From contig NZ_BAAAEI010000006.1 in the NCBI RefSeq assembly GCF_039522935.1, positions 620,001 to 684,000 on the forward strand: a stretch of 64,000 nucleotides of DNA, in the 5' to 3' direction. The position numbers and the translations under genes were made by a program. Shown piece after piece: positions 8,073 to 14,509 of this stretch; the stretch's first letter is position 1; each line of letters opens with the position of its first letter. A model generated the notes under the pieces. That model saw only the letters and a list, made by a program, of their open reading frames with translations, was not told the DNA's origin and made no database searches. The stretch is from Bowmanella denitrificans. GTDB lineage: Bacteria > Pseudomonadota > Gammaproteobacteria > Enterobacterales > Alteromonadaceae.

Positions 8073-8132
8073 GTATAACGGTTTAGCGTTTTATCTGTCA
8101 CGTCGTCCGTGACAGATAAACGTCTGTTGGAC
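8073..8132 (-). other. Compact attC-like hairpin (60 bp)
   Basis: The minus strand reads GTCCAAC … GTTATAC with an almost perfect stem between them (TTTATCTGTCACG / CGTGACAGATAAA around a GACGA loop). GTCCAAC is a perfect RYYYAAC and its plus-strand complement GTTGGAC a perfect GTTRRRY. It sits directly upstream of the zinc-ribbon gene and would be the attC of the preceding cassette. No gene is recognisable in 8133-8285. Confidence 0.6.
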
Positions 8133-8285
8133 GGTCAGATAAATCTTATTCTTGGTCCGGTTGATGCTAATGGAAATTGTATTCTAAGGGAATGCTTTGT
8201 TTTTACTCGATTTGTCACTACCGCCAGCGCAACGGAACAACAATATCAATGCCTGATACATCAACTGTTGTATCCCCTCAGCGGC

Positions 8286-8455
8286 CCAAGCCGATTTAAG
8301 AATACCTCTCGCGGTGACGCTGAGGGCGCAGAGAAAAGCTCGCCGAGGTATTTGTCTCTGAGTTCTCAGCGGCTCTGCGAGAAAAGTTTCCTGTTGGTGA
8401 AACTATTTAGATTGAACAGCTTCACCTGGCGCGCCACGGACAGCGTGTCATATAT
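8286..8455. repeat. Intergenic repeat, copy 1 of the ~170-bp pair
   Basis: It begins with 'aatacctctcgcggtgacgc', continues to 'gaggtatt' (inverted ends AATACCTC/GAGGTATT), then 'tctcagcggctctgcgagaaa', 'ttcctgttggtgaaactatt' and 'gcgcgccacggac'. The same order recurs at 10268-10475. The first half also matches the inverted tail of repeats A and B. It is non-coding. Confidence 0.7.
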
Positions 8456-8502
8456 GACAGGGACGTCAGGTATCCAAGCCTTTCACAGGTGACTATCGCT
8501 TT

Positions 8503-8566
8503 ACCACGAAGATCAGAAGCACACGAAGGGTGGGCAATCTCTATAGCCCTTCGTGTCCTTTGTGGT
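8503..8566. repeat. Palindromic intergenic repeat
   Basis: Imperfect inverted repeat: ACCACGAAGATCAGAAGCAC…CGAAGGG pairs with CCCTTCGTG…CTTTGTGGT around a ~20-bp loop. The motif resembles widespread REP/MITE-like 'ttcgtg…ttcgtgg' repeats. A degraded half also occurs near 3825-3865. It lies downstream of the metallophosphoesterase gene. Confidence 0.6.
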
Positions 8567-8590
8567 GCAATCCTTTCCCTGAATAAACAA

Positions 8591-9823
8591 TCAATCCAGC
8601 ATCTCATCACTAATCTGAGTCAGAGCAAACCGCTCACCTTCTGCATTAACCCGGTAGAGCGCGCCATCTTCCATTAGCAGCGCCTCGCTGACACCATCCG
8701 AATGGGCCACATCAACCCGAATAACACCGCCGTTATAGTCCCAGCCAATCTGCTCCGTTAACGTATGACCAATGGCTACACGTTTAACAGCAAAGGCATC
8801 TAACAGCTGGGCAACATGGCTGGAACTGGCCTTTTCACCAAGCTCATAGTGACTCATATCTTTAGCCAGGCCCCGATAGAACAACAAGCCCCTTGAACCA
8901 TGCAGAATACTGTTATCACTGTTTTTGTTAACCGTATCATGGGTGACAAAAGACTCGGCGGCTTCTTTATCCATTGACGAAAGCGTGGGCTTCGTCGCCA
9001 GAACTTCTGGCGATATGCCGCCATGTACAAACAGGGAATCCCCTACTTTTAACGCAACAGGCTTACTACGCAGCCAGCGGCCCAGCACGCTTTGTTCAGT
9101 CCACAAGGCACGCTGGCTTTGCCCGGTTGCCCGGTAAGTACCAAAATACTTTCTTGCCACTGATTTGGTGCGGCCATCCAGCAGATACCTTTCATGATTT
9201 CCCAGCACATAATGCAGCTTACCACCGACGTGTTCAGCCTCTGCCTCCAGCTTGTAAATTAACCACAGTACCGGCACCACATTGCTGCCACGGTCTACCA
9301 TGTCGCCGATCAGCACTAGCTGGCCTGTACCGAATATCCAGTTGAAGGAAGTGTCGATAACCTGGTTAGCAACAAGTAAATCAACAAAGGCGTCAAAGTT
9401 CCCTTCAATATCAGATATAGCCAGCAGCTTGTCTGGCATGGCATATTCGAGTTCTGAGCGGGGGTATGAGTGCCTCAGTGGCACTGAGAATTGCGCTTTG
9501 GCCGGACTATCTACCGTCACCTGCACCTGGTGGGTCAGCGCTTGTTTCTCCACGCTGTTTTGGCCATGAATATCACTAGCCAGGGTCAGCGCAAAGTAGG
9601 CATTGTCCTGTTCAAATACATAAGGACCATCAAGGCCGATCGGCACATTCTGGTATTCCATCAGCAGCCACTCATTGGTTATTTCTGAGTAGCCTACATA
9701 ACGGCCATCTGTCAGCCGGATACCGGTTCCGCTGAAGCGACTGAATAACACTATCCCCAAAATAATCAGGAGCAGAACAACACCAAGTACGACAAGTAAT
9801 TTTTTCAATATGTTAACTTCCAT
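8591..9823 (-). CDS. Membrane-anchored calcineurin-like metallophosphoesterase
   Basis: The 410-residue protein has one N-terminal membrane helix (residues 8-28) and a calcineurin-like phosphoesterase domain with the metal-binding blocks 'DIEGN' (138-142), 'GDMVDRG' (173-179), 'GNHE' (208-211), 'FVHGG' and 'IGHT'. The block order matches bacterial Ser/Thr-phosphatase- or ApaH-like enzymes, so hydrolysis of phosphoesters on the periplasmic side is likely. The start is uncertain: the ATG at 9823 has no Shine-Dalgarno, while GGAAG lies 8 nt before an in-frame TTG at 9808 that would begin MKKLLVVLGV. The gene is bracketed by the ~170-bp repeats. Confidence 0.85.
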   Translation of the reverse strand: MEVNILKKLLVVLGVVLLLIILGIVLFSRFSGTGIRLTDGRYVGYSEITNEWLLMEYQNVPIGLDGPYVFEQDNAYFALTLASDIHGQNSVEKQALTHQVQVTVDSPAKAQFSVPLRHSYPRSELEYAMPDKLLAISDIEGNFDAFVDLLVANQVIDTSFNWIFGTGQLVLIGDMVDRGSNVVPVLWLIYKLEAEAEHVGGKLHYVLGNHERYLLDGRTKSVARKYFGTYRATGQSQRALWTEQSVLGRWLRSKPVALKVGDSLFVHGGISPEVLATKPTLSSMDKEAAESFVTHDTVNKNSDNSILHGSRGLLFYRGLAKDMSHYELGEKASSSHVAQLLDAFAVKRVAIGHTLTEQIGWDYNGGVIRVDVAHSDGVSEALLMEDGALYRVNAEGERFALTQISDEMLD

Positions 9824-9887
9824 CTGTTTTTATAATTTTTATCTTCACGGACCTATACTGACTTAAAGCCCTGCATAAACCGCATCA

Positions 9888-10115
9888 CTACTCTGGCAAT
9901 ATATCCTTTTGAAAGATAACACTGCAACGTGAACCTGACTCGCGTTTGTCCGGGTCATAGAACCTGTCGATAATGTAAAATCCTGCTTTTTTCATCATGC
10001 CTGCCGAGGCCAAATTCTCTTCATGCCGTTCTATCAACACTACCCTGGCATGCTTCTTTTCGGCCTGTCCCAGACAATTAATTAGTAACTGCGTAGCGAT
10101 CCCCTGACCAGTTGT
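9888..10115 (-). pseudogene. GNAT acetyltransferase, 5'-truncated by an IS end
   Basis: Only the C-terminal ~75 residues of an acetyltransferase remain. They start at the CoA-binding loop 'GQGIATQLL', continue with 'HARVVLIERHEENLASAGMM' and 'KKAGFYIIDRFYD', and stop at 9888. The frame stays open upstream to 10247, but that part ('WIRFQLLEWISFALL') is read from an IS21-like terminus and is not GNAT sequence. The N-terminal half of the gene is gone. A fusion protein could be made only if a start in the IS part is used. Confidence 0.65.
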
Positions 10116-10175
10116 CACCAACAATGCAAAACTGATCCACTCCAACAATTGAAATCTGATCCACTTGTTTTCACT
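10109..10175. mobile_element. IS21-family-like terminal fragment
   Basis: The plus strand reads TGTCACCAACAATGCAAAAC, then TGATCCAC repeated (…actgatccactcc…ctgatccacttg). This pattern of a TG-start terminus with repeated TGATCCAC boxes is typical of IS21-type ends. No istA or istB sequence follows, so only an end remains. It interrupts the GNAT gene. Bases 10176-10267 are not recognisable. Confidence 0.5.
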
Positions 10176-10267
10176 ATGACCCCTTTTCGGGGGCGCTTTG
10201 ACTCCCGCTAAAAAATTCCCGGTCGGTCGAACTACACGAAAAAACACAAGCCAACCTTCGGCCGGTG

Positions 10268-10475
10268 TTGGAATACCTCTCGCGGTGACGCAGAGGCCAC
10301 AGAGAAAAGCTCGCCGAGGTATTTAGTGCTTTTAATGCCTCTGGGTTCTCAGCGGCCCTGCGAAAAAAGTTTCCTGTTGGTGAAACTATTTAGATTTAAC
10401 GGCTTCATCTGGCCCGCAGGGCAACAGGCAGGGCGGTCGAATGGGACGGCGCGCCACGGACGGCGTGACATAAAG
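10268..10475. repeat. Intergenic repeat, copy 2 of the ~170-bp pair
   Basis: It is collinear with 8286-8455 but carries about 40 extra bases ('ggcccgcagggcaac…') before the shared 'gcgcgccacggac' segment. It includes the AATACCTC…GAGGTATT module. Plus-strand frames running through it are artefacts of the repeat. Confidence 0.7.
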
Positions 10476-10535
10476 AACATGGAAGTTACTAACATCCCGA
10501 ATAAACAATCAAAACCAGCCCAACAAAACGATAAT

Positions 10536-10612
10536 AACCACAGAGGCACAAAGAACACAGAGTTAAAAGCCTCAAAAAGCCCTGCTCCGTGCCCTCTGTG
10601 CCTCTGTGGTTT
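10536..10612. repeat. Palindromic intergenic repeat
   Basis: Inverted repeat AACCACAGAGGCACAAAG…CACAG facing CTCTGTGCCTCTGTGGTT, with a ~25-bp loop. This is the common bacterial 'cctctgtggtt' intergenic repeat type. It lies between the accessory island and the sucD terminator. Confidence 0.65.
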
Positions 10613-10663
10613 TCCATTAATGCTATTAAAATCTCAGCGCTCTCAGCGCCGCAGCGGTAAAAA

Positions 10664-10691
10664 ACAAAAAACCCGCCGAAGCGGGTTTTTG
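10664..10691. terminator. Rho-independent terminator after sucD
   Basis: ACCCGC/GCGGGT stem around a CGAA loop, flanked by A-rich and T-rich runs on both sides, so it can work in both directions. On the minus strand it ends the suc operon about 50 bp after the sucD stop. Confidence 0.85.
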
Positions 10692-10741
10692 ACTTTTAGC
10701 TCGAAGCTCGCATCTAGCGGCCCGAAGCGCGTAACTGCTGT

Positions 10742-11614
10742 TTACCAGCCAGTACGCTCGCGCAGCGCTTTACCGATATCGGCCAAAGAACGCACGGTAG
10801 TCACACCAGCGTCTTGCAGGGCTTTGAATTTCTCATCCGCCGTGCCTTTACCACCAGAGATAATGGCACCGGCGTGGCCCATACGCTTGCCTGGAGGTGC
10901 TGTTACACCGGCAATGTAGGAAACCACTGGCTTAGTGACGTTTTCTTTGATGAATGCCGCCGCTTCTTCTTCAGCCGTGCCGCCGATTTCACCGATCATG
11001 ATAATGGCTTCGGTTTGCGGATCTTCCTGGAACAACTTCAGGATATCGATGAAGTTAGAACCTGGGATAGGGTCACCACCGATGCCCACACAAGTGGACT
11101 GGCCGAAGCCTTCGTCAGTGGTTTGCTTAACCGCTTCATAGGTCAGCGTACCTGAACGGGATACGATACCCACTTTACCAGGCTTGTGAATATGACCAGG
11201 CATGATACCGATCTTGCACTCTCCAGGGGTGATCACACCTGGGCAGTTTGGACCGATCATACGTACACCTTTCTGCGTGATGTACTCTTTCACAAACAGC
11301 ATATCGATAGTGGGGATACCTTCGGTGATACACACGATCAGCTCGATACCGGCATCTGCCGCTTCAACGATAGAGTCTTTACAGAAAGGCGCAGGTACAT
11401 AGATAACAGACGCCGTGGCGCCAGTGGCAGCAACCGCTTCTTTAACGGTATCAAATACCGGCAGACCCAGGTGCGTGGTACCGCCTTTACCAGGGGTAAC
11501 ACCGCCCACCATTTGCGTACCATAGGCAATGGCTTGCTCAGAGTGGAATGTGCCCTGACCACCAGTAAAGCCTTGGCAGATGACTTTAGTGTCTTTGTTA
11601 ATCAAAACGCTCAT
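10742..11614 (-). CDS. sucD: Succinyl-CoA synthetase alpha subunit
   Basis: The 290-residue length matches bacterial SucD. The N-terminal CoA-binding Rossmann part (GFTGGQGTFHSEQAI) and the active-site loop 'GHAGAI' with the phosphorylated histidine are present, followed by 'GGKGTADEK'. With SucC it interconverts succinyl-CoA and succinate with phosphorylation of ADP or GDP in the TCA cycle. Its start overlaps the sucC stop by 4 bp, so the subunits are translationally coupled. Confidence 0.97.
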   Translation of the reverse strand: MSVLINKDTKVICQGFTGGQGTFHSEQAIAYGTQMVGGVTPGKGGTTHLGLPVFDTVKEAVAATGATASVIYVPAPFCKDSIVEAADAGIELIVCITEGIPTIDMLFVKEYITQKGVRMIGPNCPGVITPGECKIGIMPGHIHKPGKVGIVSRSGTLTYEAVKQTTDEGFGQSTCVGIGGDPIPGSNFIDILKLFQEDPQTEAIIMIGEIGGTAEEEAAAFIKENVTKPVVSYIAGVTAPPGKRMGHAGAIISGGKGTADEKFKALQDAGVTTVRSLADIGKALRERTGW

Positions 11615-12780
11615 TTTGCACCCCCGGCAGCGGCTACCACTTTTTGCGCTGCATCAGTCAGGCTGGCAGCAGCAATGATGTTCAGTTCACATTCTTCCAG
11701 TTTCTTGGCGCCCAGCTCGGCGTTGTTGCCTTCCAGACGCACAACAACAGGTACGTTTACGCCGACTTCTTCAACGGCACCGATGATACCTTCGGCAATC
11801 ATGTCACAACGAACAATACCGCCGAAGATGTTCACCAGCACGGCTTGTACGTTGCTGTCAGACAGGATGATCTTGAATGCTTCGGTGACGCGCTCTTTGG
11901 TGGCGCCGCCGCCTACATCCAGGAAGTTAGCGGGTGCGCCGCCGTGCAGCTTAACGATATCCATGGTACCCATGGCCAGACCTGCACCGTTCACCATACA
12001 ACCGATGTTACCGTCCAGAGCGACGTAGTTCAGCTCCCACTTGGCGGCTTGCGCTTCACGGGCATCTTCCTGAGATGGATCGTGCATGTCGCGTAATTTA
12101 GGCTGACGGTACATGGCGTTGGAGTCGATCACCACCTTGGCATCCAGACAGTGCAGGTTGCCGTCGGTCTTGATGACCAGTGGGTTCACTTCGATCAGAG
12201 CCACGTCCAAATCAACGAACATCTTGGCCAGACCCAGGAAGATATTGGTGAATTGCTTAATCTGTACGCCTTGCAGGCCCAGTTTGAAGGCAATTTCACG
12301 GGCCTGGAATGGCTGTGCGCCTACCAGTGGATCGATTTCGGCCTTGAGAATTTTCTCAGGGGTTTCTTCGGCCACTTTCTCGATTTCCACACCACCTTCG
12401 GTAGAAGCCATAAACACGATACGACGGGTAGCGCGGTCAACTACCGCACCCAAATACAGCTCTTTGTCGATATCGGTACAAGACTCAACCAGGATCTTGT
12501 TTACCGGCTGACCATGCTCGTCAGTCTGGTAGGTCACCAGGTTCTTACCCAACCAGTTTTGGGCGAAGTTACGGATTTCGTCTTTGGTCTTAACCAGCTT
12601 TACACCACCGGCCTTGCCGCGGCCACCGGCGTGGACCTGACACTTGACCACCCACTCGGAGCCGCCAATGCGCTCGGCAGCTTCTACTGCTGCCTGTGGG
12701 GTGTCGGCAGCATACCCTTCAGATACGGGTAAGCCATACTCGGCAAATAGCTGTTTGCCCTGATATTCATGCAAGTTCAT
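11611..12780 (-). CDS. sucC: Succinyl-CoA synthetase beta subunit
   Basis: 389 residues, standard for ADP-forming SucC. It begins 'MNLHEYQGKQLFAEYGLP' and contains the ATP-grasp glycine loop 'GGRGKAGGVK' and the C-terminal 'NIFGGIVRCDMIAEGI' power-helix region. It binds nucleotide and succinate and partners with SucD. The gene is 229 bp downstream of sucB, and the gap holds a weak hairpin and palindromes, so sucCD may be partly uncoupled from sucAB. Confidence 0.97.
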   Translation of the reverse strand: MNLHEYQGKQLFAEYGLPVSEGYAADTPQAAVEAAERIGGSEWVVKCQVHAGGRGKAGGVKLVKTKDEIRNFAQNWLGKNLVTYQTDEHGQPVNKILVESCTDIDKELYLGAVVDRATRRIVFMASTEGGVEIEKVAEETPEKILKAEIDPLVGAQPFQAREIAFKLGLQGVQIKQFTNIFLGLAKMFVDLDVALIEVNPLVIKTDGNLHCLDAKVVIDSNAMYRQPKLRDMHDPSQEDAREAQAAKWELNYVALDGNIGCMVNGAGLAMGTMDIVKLHGGAPANFLDVGGGATKERVTEAFKIILSDSNVQAVLVNIFGGIVRCDMIAEGIIGAVEEVGVNVPVVVRLEGNNAELGAKKLEECELNIIAAASLTDAAQKVVAAAGGAK

Positions 12781-12802
12781 GGTGTTCTTTCCGTTTTTTG
12801 AG

Positions 12803-12822
12803 AAAAAACTGCTTTTGCAGTA
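12803..12822 (-). terminator. Weak hairpin with T-run in the sucB-sucC gap
   Basis: On the minus strand, ACTGC-AAAA-GCAGT is followed by six Ts about 25 bases before the sucC start. The stem is only 5 bp, so it is at best a leaky terminator or attenuator. Palindromic pairs (ccggcaagctgattgccgg) lie just upstream in the same 229-bp gap. Confidence 0.35.
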
Positions 12823-13009
12823 CGAATTCGCCGGAACCTGAGTTCCGACCGCTTATCCGGCAATCAGCTTGCCGGAGGCATTTGCGACAAAGCCCCTGCA
12901 ACGGGACACTGCCAAAAGGACTGAGTTACCCCAATCCACGTTCCAGAAGCGCCAAGGTGAGGATGCCTTGCGGCCCCCTCACCTCTTAGACTTCAAACCT
13001 GACTGGCGC

Positions 13010-14500
13010 TTACACGTCCAGTAACAGGCGTGTCGGGTCTTCCAACAGTTCCTTCACAGTCACCAGGAAGCCAACAGACTCTTTGCCGTCAATGATACGG
13101 TGATCATAAGACAGGGCCAGGTACATCATTGGCAGGATTTCCACCTTGCCATCTACCGCCATAGGACGGTCCTGGATTTTGTGCATGCCCAGAATCGCGC
13201 TTTGCGGTGGATTGATAATCGGCGTAGACATCAGTGAACCAAACACACCACCGTTGGTGATGGTGAAGTTACCACCTTGCAGGTCGGCCATAGAGAGCTT
13301 ACCGTCACGACCTTTCAGGGCCAGATCTTTAATGCCTTTTTCCACATCCGCCACAGACAGCTGATCGCAGTCGCGCAGTACCGGCGTGACCAGACCACGT
13401 GGGGTAGATACGGCAATGCTGATATCAAAATAGTTGTGGTAGCAGATATCGTCACCGTCAATAGAGGCATTCACCTCAGGGAAACGTTTCAGGGCTTCGG
13501 TTACAGCTTTAACATAGAAAGACATAAAGCCCAGACGAATACCGTGACGCTTCTCGAACACGTCCTGATATTGCTTACGCAAGTCCATAATCGGCTTCAT
13601 GTTGACTTCGTTGAACGTTGTCAGCATGGCCGTGGAGTTTTTCGCTTCCAGCAGGCGATTAGCAATAGTCTTACGCAGACGGGTCATAGGTACACGTTTT
13701 TCGGTACGCTCACCCAAAGGAGCGGCGGCAGGTGCTTCGGCACTTTGCGCTTTTGCAGCAGGCGCATCGCCGGCTTTCAGGAATTGCTCGACATCTTCTT
13801 TGGTGATACGACCATTTTTACCCGTACCTTTGATCTTGGCGGCGTCCACACCTTTTTCGGCCAGCAGACGACGTACAGACGGGCTTAATGCGTCATTGTC
13901 ATCTTCGGCTTCTGCTTTGGCTTCTTCGGCCTTAGCCGGGGCCGCGGCGGCACCAGCCACAAACTTGGCAATCACCTGCTCAGCGGTCACGGTGTCACCT
14001 TCCTGGGCCAGGATTTCGCTCAGAGAGCCGTCGGCCGGGGCAACGACTTCAAGCACAACTTTGTCAGTCTCGATATCAACCAGGTTTTGATCGCGTGATA
14101 CCGCTTCACCTGGCTGCACATGCCAGGTCGCAATGGTGGCATCGGCCACCGACTCTGGCAGTACGGGTACTTTTATTTCCACAGATTCACCTTTGGCACT
14201 TTCACTGGAGGAGGTTTTTTGTTGTTTGCTGTCATCACCGGCTGGTTTTGCGGCAGCCTTACCACCTTCCTCCAGCTTGGCAATAACCTGTTCCGCCAAT
14301 ACCGTGCTGCCTTCTTCCTCAAGAATGTCAGCCAACACGCCATCGGCCGGGGCCACGACTTCGAGTACGACTTTATCAGTCTCAATATCCACCAGGTTCT
14401 GGTCGCGAGATACCTTATCGCCGGGCTTAACGTGCCAGGTAGCGATAGTGGCGTCTGCCACAGACTCGGGCAATACCGGTACTTTAATTTCAATGCTCAT
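13010..14500 (-). CDS. sucB: 2-oxoglutarate dehydrogenase E2 (dihydrolipoyl succinyltransferase) with two lipoyl domains
   Basis: The 496-residue protein has two tandem lipoyl domains (about 2-76 and 106-180), each with the lipoylated lysine in 'IETDKVVLEV' (Lys43, Lys147). A peripheral-subunit-binding domain follows ('LSPSVRRLLAEKGVDAAKIK'), then the catalytic acyltransferase domain with 'DHRIIDG'. E. coli SucB has one lipoyl domain and about 405 residues, so the extra length is the duplicated domain and its Ala/Lys/Glu linker. The two lipoyl domains are almost identical over 50 residues. It transfers succinyl groups to CoA within the E1-E2-E3 complex. The start is 9 bp after the sucA stop. 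Confidence 0.96.
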   Translation of the reverse strand: MSIEIKVPVLPESVADATIATWHVKPGDKVSRDQNLVDIETDKVVLEVVAPADGVLADILEEEGSTVLAEQVIAKLEEGGKAAAKPAGDDSKQQKTSSSESAKGESVEIKVPVLPESVADATIATWHVQPGEAVSRDQNLVDIETDKVVLEVVAPADGSLSEILAQEGDTVTAEQVIAKFVAGAAAAPAKAEEAKAEAEDDNDALSPSVRRLLAEKGVDAAKIKGTGKNGRITKEDVEQFLKAGDAPAAKAQSAEAPAAAPLGERTEKRVPMTRLRKTIANRLLEAKNSTAMLTTFNEVNMKPIMDLRKQYQDVFEKRHGIRLGFMSFYVKAVTEALKRFPEVNASIDGDDICYHNYFDISIAVSTPRGLVTPVLRDCDQLSVADVEKGIKDLALKGRDGKLSMADLQGGNFTITNGGVFGSLMSTPIINPPQSAILGMHKIQDRPMAVDGKVEILPMMYLALSYDHRIIDGKESVGFLVTVKELLEDPTRLLLDV

Positions 14501-14509
14501 ACGGGTCCC

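Noticed and set aside
8109..8492. 127-residue plus-strand frame
   Set aside because: It starts inside the attC hairpin and runs through a non-coding repeat; no family-like sequence.
10326..10919. 197-residue plus-strand frame
   Set aside because: It is made of repeat, terminator and antisense sucD sequence.
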